Assembly (NCBI GenBank): GCA_027482225.1
Contig: JAIXWD010000007.1
Location: 186,001 to 250,000 of the forward strand
DNA length: 64,000 nucleotides
Direction: 5' to 3'
Source of the DNA: Bacteroidota bacterium
Lineage (GTDB): Bacteria; Bacteroidota; Bacteroidia; UKL13-3
Below, piece by piece: positions 38,461 to 47,814 of this stretch (positions are counted from its first letter, which is position 1; the number at the start of each line of letters is the position of its first letter). The translations under genes were made by a program, and so were the position numbers. Under the pieces are notes generated by a model that was not told the DNA's origin, searched no databases, and worked only from the letters and a program-made list of their open reading frames with translations.

Positions 38461-38498
38461 AAAAGCCCCGCAGCATAATGCTGCGGGGCTTTTTTTAT
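38461..38498. terminator. Bidirectional terminator between mltD-like and GNAT genes
   Basis: A perfect 15-bp stem (38461-38475 with 38479-38493, loop TAA) has A4 before and T7 after. It stops transcription from both convergent genes. Confidence 0.95.
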
Positions 38499-38512
38499 TA
38501 TAAAATCTTGCT

Positions 38513-38965
38513 TTACTTTAAATGTTTTGCAAAACAAACACTGCTGGTTACACCATGGTATTGTCCGTAATTGGGAATAATATGGTAACCGTTTTTGGTA
38601 TACAAATGAATAGCTTCTGGTTGGCGAATTCCTGTTTCTAAAATCAGATTATAAAATCCTAACTCCATAGCCCATTTCTCTAGCTCGTTTACCACCAAAG
38701 TGGCCAAGCCTTTACTTCGGTATTCCAAGGGCACATACATGCGTTTTACTTCAATCTTATCTTCAGCATATGGGCGTAATGCACCACAACCAACAGGTAT
38801 TTCGTTCTGATAAATCACTACCGCATATTTTACCGAATCAGATTTATTAAACTGCTCGTAAAACTCCGACTCGTCACCATCACGAATGCGTAATTCTGCA
38901 TCTAATTCGGTTACCAATTTCTTATAATCAGCATGGGTAGCATTTGTTCTAATACAATGTATCAT
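38513..38965 (-). CDS. GNAT family N-acetyltransferase
   Basis: 150 residues. The acetyl-CoA pyrophosphate loop is V-P-L-E-Y-R-S-K-G-L-A-T (Q/RxxGxG/A form), preceded by the strand KIEVKRMYV and followed by LILETGIRQPEAIHLYTKNGY. The N-terminus has a helix pair typical of small GNATs. Substrate unknown. It lies five bases downstream of the tandem ddl gene on the same strand, so the two are co-transcribed. A role with D-Ala or peptidoglycan precursors is possible but unproven. Confidence 0.88.
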   Translation of the reverse strand: MIHCIRTNATHADYKKLVTELDAELRIRDGDESEFYEQFNKSDSVKYAVVIYQNEIPVGCGALRPYAEDKIEVKRMYVPLEYRSKGLATLVVNELEKWAMELGFYNLILETGIRQPEAIHLYTKNGYHIIPNYGQYHGVTSSVCFAKHLK

Positions 38966-38970
38966 TAATA

Positions 38971-41646
38971 CTACAATCCTTTTGCAGTGCGTGCTGCACC
39001 AAATTCTAAAATGGCATCAATAAATTCGTAAGGTTTATACCCATTTAAGGCACATTGATGAAAAATAGCCGTAGCGGGAGTCATACCAGGCAGTGAATTA
39101 ACCTCAATAAAAACAACTTCGGGTATATTCTTTTTATCAATACGTACAAAGGCATCAATACGACAATAACCTTGAACATTTAAAGCTTGTGCACCTTCAA
39201 CCAAAACTTGTTGTACTTGTTTACTAATAGCCAAACGTGTTTTTTCGTTTTTATGGTAGCGCGCAGGCGTAATATTTTGTCCTTGTCCAGCCAAAAACTT
39301 CTCTTCTAAACTCAATATTTCACCTTCGGCCAATGCCTCGCTTGGCTCAAACGACTCGTATACCAATTTACCTTTGGCATCATAAGAAGTAAGCATCCCT
39401 CCCGTTATTTCTAAAAAATGTGCTGAATTGTTCCTATCAATAAAACCTTCCACCAAAAAATAATTCTTTTTAGGAAACTCCTCTTTAGGTTTTAACCCTA
39501 ATTTCTTGGCCAATTCAGGCTTTATATTTACGGTGCTTCTAAACACACCTTCGGCATAATGAACGAGCTCTGCACGGTTTTTTATTTTTTTAACAGCACT
39601 GCTACATCCATCATCTGCAGGTTTTGCAATAAGCGGATAACCAATTTTTTCTATCGCTGCAATTAACTTGTTGCTGTCTTTTTTCCAATCGGTATCAAAA
39701 ACCAACATATGTTCGGCCACATTAAATCCTTTGGCACGTAGCAACTTATTTGTTTCAAATTTATTGATGGTAACTTGCGAACTTTCAACACCAGAACCAT
39801 TGTAAGGTATGCGTAATTTGTTTAGTTCCTTTTGCACCGTTCCATCCTCACCTGGTCGGCCATGCAGAGCAATAAATACGGTATCGGCCATTTTAGCCAA
39901 TTGCTTGTAATTAATTTGTTTAGGTGCAAACAAATTTTTCGAACTGCCGTATTTTTCTATAATAGATTTACACTCCACAATTATTTTTTCGACCACTGCC
40001 GCACATTTAAAATCAAATACTTTTTCGCGTATATCATCTGCATTATCTTTTAGCATAACGTTAATAGGAATAACATGTAGCGTATGTGCTTTTTCATCAC
40101 CTGTTACAAAAACAGGAAATGGTTGGTATTTGCTACTTGATGCTAATTTCTCGTAAATGTTTCGTCCGCTTTCTACACTAATATGGCGCTCTGTACTGTA
40201 ACCACCCATAAATACAGCCACACGTTTCTTTTGTTGCTGTTGTTTTTTATTGGCTTTAATGGCAGTATCTAATCCATTTAACAACTGTTGGTAATGAAAA
40301 TGAACAGGACTATTAGCAACCCTTTCTGCCAATGAAGTACGTATGATGTAAGTTAAAAATTGCGAAGGGTTTAATCCAATTTCAGCCGCTTGATGAAAGA
40401 AAAATGATGAAGGCATCATACCCGAAGTGGTATTCGGGTCGTTTAAAAATATTTCGTTTTTAGCGGTAATAAATCCATCAATACGGGCGTAGGTATTAAA
40501 TTTAAAAAACTCAAACAAACGCACACATTCTTTACGTATTTTTTGTACTTGCTTTTCGGCAATATCTATAGGAGTTACTTTGCGCGATAAGCCTGGCAAG
40601 TATTTGCTGCGGTAATCGTAAACCTCTGTTCCCTTTACTATTTCGGTTGGTGGCAAGGCTATTGCATGGCCGTTTTCATCCTTAATTACTATACAACTAA
40701 ACTCGCGGCCTTTAATAAAACCTTCAATTAAACATTCTGTTTCACTGTATATACTTTCTAGTTTTAGGGTTGATTTTTTAGTGAAGTGTTTATCCAATAA
40801 CACATACAACTGATCGGGGTTATAAACCAATTTACCCTCTGCTAATAATGGAAAAGAAATGCCTTCCTTTACATCAGCTATTTTTTGCAACAACGCCAAT
40901 TTTTCAACCTCCGATAAACCTACCCAATCCTTTTTTTCTAGTGTTTGAATAAAGAAAGAAGCATCAACAGCAAGTTCAAAATTGTGCAAATTGGATTCGG
41001 TAATTACGCTTACCCCCACTGATGAACCTTGATTAGCAGGTTTAATTACAAAAGGTAAACCCACTTGCTTTTTAACATCGGCCAGTATTTTTTTTCTATC
41101 TGCAGTTTGCCAATTTTGTTTGGTAATATCTAAAAATTTAGGGCTGTTAAAACCAGCATGTTGCAACATGGTTTTCTGTGTTTTTTTGTGCATACCAATA
41201 GCACTTGGCATAATACCCGAACCGGTGTAAGGAATATCGTACCATTCTAACAAACCTTGTATGGTACCGTCTTCGCCATACATACCATGTAAAGCTAAAA
41301 AGGCAAAATCCATATACTGACCCAACTCTTCAGGCTTCAGTATTTTACCAAGTTGTGCGGCAATTTTTCTCCCATTGTCGTGATGTGCTTCTGGCAAACT
41401 TTCGGCATAAATCTGAATTGGCTTTTTTTGGTGTTGCAAAGCACTTACCGTTGGGTAAAAATCACGGATACTCCCTTTATATATAAACTCCCAATTAAGA
41501 AGTATGAAGTTGTTAAAGCTATCCACAAAAATGGGAACTGCTTCAAACAGGTTTTTATCTAAATTATCGTACACGGTGCGTCCGCCTGCAAAACTCACCT
41601 CACGCTCACGAGAAGATCCGCCAAAAAATATGCCTACTTTAATCAT
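38971..41646 (-). CDS. ddl: Tandem (two-copy) D-alanine--D-alanine ligase
   Basis: 891 residues containing two complete Ddl units. Unit 1 (about 1-455): GIFFGGSSREREVSFAGG, HGMYGEDGTIQG, GLPFVIKPANQGSSVGVSV, ATP-grasp end ARIDGFI...LNDPNTTSGMMP. Unit 2 (about 474-891): VAVFMGGYSTERHISVESG, HGRPGEDGTVQKEL, GYPLIAKPADDGCSSAVK, CRIDAFV...FIEVNSLPGMTP. They are joined by a Lys/Gln-rich linker (KANKKQQQQKK). Unit 2 has the standard EVNSLPGM metal site; unit 1 has Asp in place of Glu (DPNTTSGM). The product is D-Ala-D-Ala for peptidoglycan. Whether both halves are active is unknown. Confidence 0.9.
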   Translation of the reverse strand: MIKVGIFFGGSSREREVSFAGGRTVYDNLDKNLFEAVPIFVDSFNNFILLNWEFIYKGSIRDFYPTVSALQHQKKPIQIYAESLPEAHHDNGRKIAAQLGKILKPEELGQYMDFAFLALHGMYGEDGTIQGLLEWYDIPYTGSGIMPSAIGMHKKTQKTMLQHAGFNSPKFLDITKQNWQTADRKKILADVKKQVGLPFVIKPANQGSSVGVSVITESNLHNFELAVDASFFIQTLEKKDWVGLSEVEKLALLQKIADVKEGISFPLLAEGKLVYNPDQLYVLLDKHFTKKSTLKLESIYSETECLIEGFIKGREFSCIVIKDENGHAIALPPTEIVKGTEVYDYRSKYLPGLSRKVTPIDIAEKQVQKIRKECVRLFEFFKFNTYARIDGFITAKNEIFLNDPNTTSGMMPSSFFFHQAAEIGLNPSQFLTYIIRTSLAERVANSPVHFHYQQLLNGLDTAIKANKKQQQQKKRVAVFMGGYSTERHISVESGRNIYEKLASSSKYQPFPVFVTGDEKAHTLHVIPINVMLKDNADDIREKVFDFKCAAVVEKIIVECKSIIEKYGSSKNLFAPKQINYKQLAKMADTVFIALHGRPGEDGTVQKELNKLRIPYNGSGVESSQVTINKFETNKLLRAKGFNVAEHMLVFDTDWKKDSNKLIAAIEKIGYPLIAKPADDGCSSAVKKIKNRAELVHYAEGVFRSTVNIKPELAKKLGLKPKEEFPKKNYFLVEGFIDRNNSAHFLEITGGMLTSYDAKGKLVYESFEPSEALAEGEILSLEEKFLAGQGQNITPARYHKNEKTRLAISKQVQQVLVEGAQALNVQGYCRIDAFVRIDKKNIPEVVFIEVNSLPGMTPATAIFHQCALNGYKPYEFIDAILEFGAARTAKGL

Positions 41647-41793
41647 AGCTTTACCTAAAAATATGTAGCATCAAATATATTTGCTTTGAGGATAACCCAC
41701 ATAAATCGTTGTTAACAATGATTTGGCACGATGTATGTTTTATTTATCATGATTTTTTATACATTTACAACATCAATTAAACTTTAAATCATT

Positions 41794-42291
41794 ATGAAAC
41801 GTAATTTACTTGCCTTATCGTTAATACTATTTGTAACGGTATTTGCAGAAGCACCGCAAACTTTACCCAACATTACTTTAAAAGATGTGAATGGTAAAAA
41901 CAAAAATGTTGCAGACTATGCTAAAACAGGACAAATTACTGTTATTAATTTTTGGGCAACATGGTGCACCCCTTGTAAAAAGGAATTAACCAACATTAAT
42001 GATAATTTATTAGAATCGTGGAAAGAAAAGTATAATGTAAACTTAGTTGCGGTATCTATTGATAATGCAAAAAATGTATTAAAAGTAAAACCTTATGTTG
42101 ATGGACAAGCATGGGATTTTGATGTTTTACTTGATGTTAACGAAGATTTAAAACGTGCATTAAATGTAAACAACGTACCTTACACCATATTGTTAGATAA
42201 AAAAGGAAATATTGTTTGGAAGCATGAAGGATATGTAGAAGGCAATGAATATATTTTAGATGAACAAATAAAGAAGTACGCAGCAATGTAA
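41794..42291 (+). CDS. TlpA-like periplasmic thioredoxin family protein
   Basis: 165 residues with a signal peptide (1-19). The thioredoxin fold has the active site INFWATWCTPCKKEL (Cys58, Cys61) and the cis-Pro in NVPYTILLDKKGNIV. These enzymes reduce periplasmic disulfides, for example during cytochrome c maturation. The substrate is unknown. It is monocistronic, divergent from ddl across about 150 bases, and ends at a strong terminator. Confidence 0.9.
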   Translation: MKRNLLALSLILFVTVFAEAPQTLPNITLKDVNGKNKNVADYAKTGQITVINFWATWCTPCKKELTNINDNLLESWKEKYNVNLVAVSIDNAKNVLKVKPYVDGQAWDFDVLLDVNEDLKRALNVNNVPYTILLDKKGNIVWKHEGYVEGNEYILDEQIKKYAAM

Positions 42292-42310
42292 ATTGCAACA
42301 TGTAATAAAT

Positions 42311-42346
42311 AAAAAAGCCCGCGGTTAAAACCGCGGGCTTTTTTAT
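42311..42346. terminator. Bidirectional terminator between thioredoxin and dnaJ genes
   Basis: A perfect 15-bp stem (42311-42325 with 42330-42344, loop TAAA) has A6 on the left and T6 on the right. It serves the convergent thioredoxin and dnaJ genes. Confidence 0.95.
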
Positions 42347-43480
42347 TTATTGGAAATATTCCCTCATTTTATCGAAAAAGCTTTTATCGTTTTTACCCGG
42401 ATGAGGTTTAAAATTATCTGCATCTCTTAACTTTTCTAACATTTCCTTTTCATCAGAAGTTAGCTTTTGCGGTGTCCAAATATTGACATGAACCAATTGA
42501 TCGCCTCTGTGGTGTGAGTTTAATTCGGGTATGCCTTTACCTCGTAAACGCAATATTTTACCTCCCTGTGTTCCTGCATCAATTTTAAGTTTCACTTTAC
42601 CGTCAACAGTTGGAATTTCTACGTTTGTGCCAATTGCGGCATCAATAAATGATATATGTAAATCATACATAATATTATTGCCTTCACGTTTTAAAACTGC
42701 ATCATCTATTTCTTCAATAACAATAATTAAATCACCTGCAGGTCCTCCGTTTGGCCCCATATTACCTTTACCGCTCATGCTTAATTGCATGCCATCTGCA
42801 ACACCAGTTGGTATGTTTATGCTTACTATTTCTTCTTTCCCTACCAATCCATCTGCACCAACGCCACTAGGACGTTTATCTACCGTTTTACCAGCACCGT
42901 TACAAGCATGGCAAACACTGGTTGTAGCCATTTGCCCTAAAAACGTTTGGGTTACCTTACGCACCTGTCCTGCTCCATTACAAGTTGTACAAGTTTTAAA
43001 AGTAAGCCCATCGGCAGTAACCATACGGTTAAATTTCACTTTTTTCTCTACACCTTCGGCAATTTCTTTTAAAGTTAGTTTTACTTTAATGCGTACATTA
43101 TTACCTCTAACTCCACCGCTGCGTCTTCCGCTTCTGCCTCCACCGCCACCAAAAAAAGATTCAAAAGGATTACCACCATCACCAAACACATCACCAAATT
43201 GGCTAAAAATATCATCCATATTCATGCCGCCTCCGCCATAACCACCACCTGCAGCACTAGCGCCTTGATGACCAAATCTATCGTAATTGGCGCGTTTATT
43301 TTGGTCGCTTAATACTTCATATGCCTCAGCAGCCTCTTTAAATTTATCTTCGGCAGCTTTATCACCAGGATTTTTATCGGGGTGAAACTTGATAGCCATT
43401 TGGCGGTATGCCTTCTTTATCTCGTCAACGCTTGCGTTTCGGTTAATGCCTAGTATTTCGTAATAATCTCTTTTTGCCAT
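42347..43480 (-). CDS. dnaJ: DnaJ chaperone lacking zinc centre I
   Basis: 377 residues. The J domain (1-70) has the HPD motif ([10 protein letters not shown]). A Gly-rich linker (about 73-128) follows, then the substrate-binding C-terminal domains I/II ([28 protein letters not shown]). The Cys-rich region holds only two CxxCxGxG repeats, C164-TTC-NGAG and C190-HAC-NGAG. Motifs 1 and 4, which build zinc centre I, are absent. It works with DnaK and GrpE in the cytoplasm. It is co-oriented with grpE 90 bases upstream. Confidence 0.93.
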   Translation of the reverse strand: MAKRDYYEILGINRNASVDEIKKAYRQMAIKFHPDKNPGDKAAEDKFKEAAEAYEVLSDQNKRANYDRFGHQGASAAGGGYGGGGMNMDDIFSQFGDVFGDGGNPFESFFGGGGGRSGRRSGGVRGNNVRIKVKLTLKEIAEGVEKKVKFNRMVTADGLTFKTCTTCNGAGQVRKVTQTFLGQMATTSVCHACNGAGKTVDKRPSGVGADGLVGKEEIVSINIPTGVADGMQLSMSGKGNMGPNGGPAGDLIIVIEEIDDAVLKREGNNIMYDLHISFIDAAIGTNVEIPTVDGKVKLKIDAGTQGGKILRLRGKGIPELNSHHRGDQLVHVNIWTPQKLTSDEKEMLEKLRDADNFKPHPGKNDKSFFDKMREYFQ

Positions 43481-43568
43481 TGTATTTTTTATACTGAAAC
43501 AAACTTTTTAGTTTATTGTGCTCAATACATTATGTTTTTAAACTGTGTATAATAGGTTAAGGTTAATA

Positions 43569-44189
43569 TTAAGCGCCTACAACAACCTTGGCATAGCGTA
43601 TCACTTTATCGCCTAGGTAGTATCCTTTTTCCACTTCATCAATTACCTTGTCTTTCAGGTCATCTGTTGGGGCAGGTATATTGGTAATGGCTTCATGCAA
43701 ATCTGCATTAAAGGCTTGACCAATACTTTCCATAGGTTTTAACCCTTTAGCAACCAACGTGTTTTTAAATTTATAGCTTACTAAGTCAATACCTTCTTTA
43801 ACAGAAGCAACATCTGTTGCATTTTCCATAGCTTTTAGGGCACGTTCAAAATCATCTAAAACAGGAATCATTGCCAACATAATTTCTTGACCAGCAGTTT
43901 TAAACAACTCAATACGCTCGGCTAAAGTTCTGCGTTTGTAGTTTTCAAATTCGGCATATAAGCGCAAATACTTATCGTCTTTTTCTAATAATTCGGCTTC
44001 AAAATCACGTACTGACTCATTTGCCGTTTCTGCCGTGTTTTCCTCGTTATTTACTGACGTATTTTCACCATCCACGTTATCATGTGCAGGGTTATCGTTT
44101 AATTCTTCATTATTATTCATAGCGTTTTTGTTGGTATGCTCTTGATTCATGCCTTTAAAAATATTTTTAATTTTTGTTTTCATGTGCAA
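43569..44189 (-). CDS. grpE: GrpE nucleotide exchange factor
   Basis: 206 residues. A charged, Asn/Glu-rich disordered N-terminus (about 1-70) leads to a long coiled coil (LEKDDKYLRLYAEFENYKRR) and the beta-wing domain (FNADLHEAITNIPAPTDD, KGYYLGDKVIRYAKVVV). It releases ADP from DnaK. It lies upstream of dnaJ in the same direction, and dnaK is not in the window. Met1 or Met3 could be the start. Confidence 0.93.
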   Translation of the reverse strand: MHMKTKIKNIFKGMNQEHTNKNAMNNNEELNDNPAHDNVDGENTSVNNEENTAETANESVRDFEAELLEKDDKYLRLYAEFENYKRRTLAERIELFKTAGQEIMLAMIPVLDDFERALKAMENATDVASVKEGIDLVSYKFKNTLVAKGLKPMESIGQAFNADLHEAITNIPAPTDDLKDKVIDEVEKGYYLGDKVIRYAKVVVGA

Positions 44190-44223
44190 ATGGGCAAATA
44201 CATTGCCATCACTATATTAAATG

Positions 44224-44751
44224 TCAATTTGACAAAGATGTATTGAGTTTGATATTGCTTAAGGTATTGCGCAATTGGTTGATATCTGGGTCGATTACAA
44301 TTATTTTTTTATTTTTTTCAACTATAATCAAGGTAGGTATTTTAGTAATTCCAAGGTTGTTTAATACACTTGATTCCCATCCTTTATAATCAATTAGGTG
44401 TTGTTCCCATGGCCATCCTTCGCGTTTCACTGCTATACGGTGTAAATCGGGCTTGGTATCAATGCTAATATCAACTACATCTATAAACATTTGTTTAACT
44501 CCCCTACGTGTAGGGTTAATAACATGGTAATGTAGTTTAATTTCATCCAATAATTCTAATGATGCTAAACTCCAAGATGCCCAAAAAACATAAATGGTTG
44601 GGTATTGCAATGTGCTATCGTTGGTGTATGTTTCACCCGTTGTGGTTGGCAATTGAAAAATTGGAAACGTATCAGACAAATGTAAAACACGCTGTGCAGA
44701 TACTGAACCAGACACCAAGAAGGCTATAGATATTAAAAGCCATTTAAACAT
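44224..44751 (-). CDS. Secreted thioredoxin-fold protein with SxxS in place of CxxC
   Basis: 175 residues from the ATG at 44751, which gives a signal peptide (1-20, LVSGSVSAQ); a longer frame to 44832 is rejected because it precedes the signal. The TlpA/AlkyHydroperoxide-like fold is kept: FWASWSLASLELLDE and cis-Pro in ITKIPTLIIVEKNKKIIVI. Both active-site cysteines are Ser (Ser61, Ser64), so disulfide chemistry is not possible. It may bind a partner or act as a chaperone. It lies between murA and grpE on the same strand. Confidence 0.8.
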   Translation of the reverse strand: MFKWLLISIAFLVSGSVSAQRVLHLSDTFPIFQLPTTTGETYTNDSTLQYPTIYVFWASWSLASLELLDEIKLHYHVINPTRRGVKQMFIDVVDISIDTKPDLHRIAVKREGWPWEQHLIDYKGWESSVLNNLGITKIPTLIIVEKNKKIIVIDPDINQLRNTLSNIKLNTSLSN

Positions 44752-44875
44752 GGCAGCTAAGTTATACCAAATGTGGTTATTTTTTATAATAAGAAGTTTG
44801 ATTAATGATAATAGTACATGCCGCTTTACCAAATTAGTATCATACTAAAGTTGTTGATTTAAGAATTTAAAGGCA

Positions 44876-46183
44876 TTAATCAATTCGTGTTATATCGGCA
44901 CCAATTGCATTTAAACGTTTATCAATAAACTGATAACCGCGATCTATCTGCTCAATATTATTGATGGTACTTGTACCATTAGCTGCCAAAGCAGCTATTA
45001 ACATAGATACACCTGCCCTGATGTCTGGTGAGCTCATGGTAATGCCACGTAATTTTGTTTCGCGATTGCTACCTATAACTACTGCCCTATGCGGATCGCA
45101 TAAAATGATTTTTGCTCCCATATCAATTAGGTTGTCAACAAAGAACAAACGGCTTTCAAACATCCATTGATGTATAAGCACACTGCCTTTGGCCTGAGTT
45201 GCGGTTACCAATGCAATAGAAATTAAATCGGGTGTAAATGCTGGCCATATGCCATCTTTAATGGTTAAAATACTACCATCTATCAGCGATTGTATTTTAT
45301 AACTTTCTTGAGATGGCACAAAAATATCATCGCCTCTAAACTCCAACTCTATACCCATTTTACGAAACACATTGGGAATGATACCCAAGTTGGCTATTGA
45401 GCAATCCTTGATTAATATTTCTGAATGTGTTGCTGCGGCTAAACCAATAAATGAACCTATTTCAATCATATCAGGTAACATGCGATGCGTGCAGCCACTT
45501 AAAGAATCAACACCCTCGATGGTTAATAAATTAGAGCCAATGCCACTAATTTTACCACCCATGCTGTTAATCATTTTGCATAATTGCTGCAAATAAGGTT
45601 CGCAGGCTGCATTGTAAATTTGGGTAATACCTTTTGCCAAAGCAGCGGCCATGGCTATGTTAGCAGTTCCGGTAACAGATGCTTCATCAAGCATGATATA
45701 AGTTCCTTGTAAGTTTTGACCGTTTATTTTGTAAAAACGCTCTTCACGCAAATGTTCAAATGTTGCGCCTAAACTTTCAAAACCACGTAAATGGGTATCA
45801 ACTGGCCTGCGGCCAATTTTATCGCCACCCGGTTCTGGTATGTATGCCATACCGAAACGCGCCAACATAGGGCCAATAATCATAATTGAACCTCTTAATG
45901 CGGCACCTTTTTGTTTAAAATCCTCACTACGTAAATATTCAAGGTTTACATCTTTAGCTTCAAAGGTGTAAGTATCGTCTGATAGTTTTTCTATCTTAAC
46001 CCCTAATTCGCCCAAAAGCTCAATCAGTTTTAATACATCACGTATTTGAGGTATATTCTGAATGGTAACTTTTTCGGCTGTTAATAGCACTGCAGATACA
46101 ATTTGTAAGGCCTCATTTTTAGCTCCTTGCGGAATGATTTCGCCTTTTAATTTATTACCACCGTTTACTTTAAATGAACTCAT
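44876..46183 (-). CDS. murA: UDP-N-acetylglucosamine 1-carboxyvinyltransferase (MurA) with Asp at the catalytic Cys position
   Basis: 435 residues of the EPSP synthase fold: N-terminal FKVNGGNKLKGEI, substrate Lys/Asn in QGAKNEAL, and the loop PGGDKIGRRPVDTHLRGFESLGA. The residue aligned with Cys115 of E. coli is Asp121. The C-terminus has SPDIRAGVSMLIAALAANG. It makes enolpyruvyl-UDP-GlcNAc, the first committed step to peptidoglycan. The Cys-to-Asp form is known in mycobacterial, chlamydial and Borrelia MurA and confers resistance to fosfomycin. It is followed by the thioredoxin-fold, grpE and dnaJ genes. Confidence 0.94.
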   Translation of the reverse strand: MSSFKVNGGNKLKGEIIPQGAKNEALQIVSAVLLTAEKVTIQNIPQIRDVLKLIELLGELGVKIEKLSDDTYTFEAKDVNLEYLRSEDFKQKGAALRGSIMIIGPMLARFGMAYIPEPGGDKIGRRPVDTHLRGFESLGATFEHLREERFYKINGQNLQGTYIMLDEASVTGTANIAMAAALAKGITQIYNAACEPYLQQLCKMINSMGGKISGIGSNLLTIEGVDSLSGCTHRMLPDMIEIGSFIGLAAATHSEILIKDCSIANLGIIPNVFRKMGIELEFRGDDIFVPSQESYKIQSLIDGSILTIKDGIWPAFTPDLISIALVTATQAKGSVLIHQWMFESRLFFVDNLIDMGAKIILCDPHRAVVIGSNRETKLRGITMSSPDIRAGVSMLIAALAANGTSTINNIEQIDRGYQFIDKRLNAIGADITRID

Positions 46184-46463
46184 GTTGATGAATATTTTTT
46201 ACAACTCACGAAGTAACATGATTCGTATTAAGCCAATGTATTTGTAATAGTATTGTTTTACACCTGCAATTGTTAATTGTCGGAAAAAAGATATTAGTTA
46301 CGATACAAATCATTAACTGATGTGCTGCAAATGGATAGCTGAAATTAAAGGATAACAAACAACTTTTTTGCTCAGAAATATGTTAAAAGGTAATATATAT
46401 TCAATACAGAAAATCAAGTAAAGCAACTACAAACCTATTGAGTAAAAGTAAAGTGTACTCAAT

Positions 46464-46946
46464 TTATTTTCCAGCAGCGCTTAGTTCATCCATTAAATAA
46501 CCGAGCATCACATCACAACTTCTATTTAAAATATCATACACATGCTCAAAATCTTTCATATCACCATAATAAGGATCAGGAACTTCCCCATCTTTTCCCA
46601 ACATATCAAAATGACGCATCAATAACACTTTACTATCTGTATCATCGGGCATTAATCGCTTGATATTATTCAGGTTGTTATTATCCATAGCTATAATGTA
46701 ATTAAACTCATTAAAATCAGTAGCACTAAAAGCTCGTGCTTTATGTGTTAATTCAAATCCTCTTTTCAACACAACCGCTCTGCTTCTTTCATCAGGTAAA
46801 GCGCCTATGTGGTATGAAGCCGTTCCGGCAGAGTCTACATGGAATAAATGACTAACATCTTGCTCAATTGTTTTTTGACGAAAAACGCCTTCGGCAAGCG
46901 GTGATCTGCAGATGTTTCCCAAACAAACAAAAAGTACTTTAATCAT
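46464..46946 (-). CDS. Low-molecular-weight protein-tyrosine phosphatase
   Basis: 160 residues. The signature CLGNICRSP has nucleophile Cys8 and Arg14. The general-acid Asp is in VPDPYYGDM near residue 125 with the two Tyr typical of the family. HKARAFSATDFNEFNYIIAMD matches the core. It dephosphorylates Tyr-phosphoproteins in the cytoplasm, often tied to polysaccharide kinases, none of which are nearby. The flanking intergenic DNA on the left (46184-46463) shows no gene. Confidence 0.93.
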   Translation of the reverse strand: MIKVLFVCLGNICRSPLAEGVFRQKTIEQDVSHLFHVDSAGTASYHIGALPDERSRAVVLKRGFELTHKARAFSATDFNEFNYIIAMDNNNLNNIKRLMPDDTDSKVLLMRHFDMLGKDGEVPDPYYGDMKDFEHVYDILNRSCDVMLGYLMDELSAAGK

Positions 46947-47045
46947 AATGCAAAGTACTGTTTTATTTAAAATATAACACCAATCATCTGTTTTGATTTA
47001 TGCCAATTAATAGGCAATCACGTTAAATTTAACTATTTTAGCACC

Positions 47046-47789
47046 GTGAATAAAATGCCCATCTTAGTTTTATTGTTGTTGATGTTGTGCGCTTGCTCGT
47101 ACGATAAATACCGTTATAGTTTTTTTGAAGGGAATTGGGTGTTAATTAATTACCTAGATACGGTGCAAAAATACCGTTCAATACAAAAGACTGGCCCTAA
47201 ACAGATGCAGGAAATTATTTTAAAACGTCACATCGATTCTATCACCTTCCTGTATAACAATACCGAAAGTCAAACATTTCCTTTTTACCACAAAACATCA
47301 AATCAAATTGTTATTGATAATTACATTAACAACAAACCTTTAAGTATTTATATAAACGAACAAGCCTATTACCTTAGTTACAAAATAGATAGTGAACAAT
47401 ATGTGTATGTTAAACCTGATGACCGTTTAATTGAAAGTTCAAATGTTAATTTTCCGTCTGTATCATCCCAACGCGTGGTAAATTCAATCATATTTGGAGG
47501 TATTTATAAATTAGCTAATAATGATATTCCCGTTCAGTTTTACACCAATGGAAACATAACTGGTTTAAATCATTATACGTATTATGAAACTTGTATTGGT
47601 GGTGATTGCAAAAGCTTTTACGATGGAGATATAGTGCTTATGAGCGGTGATAAGGGCATTGAATATTGTACATGGGAATGGCACGGAAAAACATTAACAC
47701 TTTTTAAACTTAAAAAAGTAACATCTTCAGGTGAAAAGCCTTATTACATTAAAGCCAATAAGTTAATAGAACTCTATAAAATTAAATAA
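47046..47789 (+). CDS. Putative lipoprotein of unknown function
   Basis: 247 residues, start GTG at 47046 or ATG at 47055. The signal peptide ends in LMLCAC, a lipobox with Cys near residue 17 to be lipidated. The mature part is Tyr/Asn/Lys-rich and beta-like, with SFFEGNWVLINYLDTVQKYRS resembling the start of lipocalin-like secreted domains, and a lone CIGGDC motif (residues about 182-187). I do not recognise the family. It is 25 bases before priA and may be co-transcribed. Confidence 0.7.
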   Translation: MNKMPILVLLLLMLCACSYDKYRYSFFEGNWVLINYLDTVQKYRSIQKTGPKQMQEIILKRHIDSITFLYNNTESQTFPFYHKTSNQIVIDNYINNKPLSIYINEQAYYLSYKIDSEQYVYVKPDDRLIESSNVNFPSVSSQRVVNSIIFGGIYKLANNDIPVQFYTNGNITGLNHYTYYETCIGGDCKSFYDGDIVLMSGDKGIEYCTWEWHGKTLTLFKLKKVTSSGEKPYYIKANKLIELYKIK

Positions 47790-47814
47790 TCATTATTATT
47801 CAATATCACCTGCA

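Noticed and set aside
42531-43241. 236-codon plus-strand frame opposite dnaJ
   Set aside because: A Pro-rich shadow created by the Gly-rich linker and codon pattern of dnaJ on the other strand; it has no recognisable domain.
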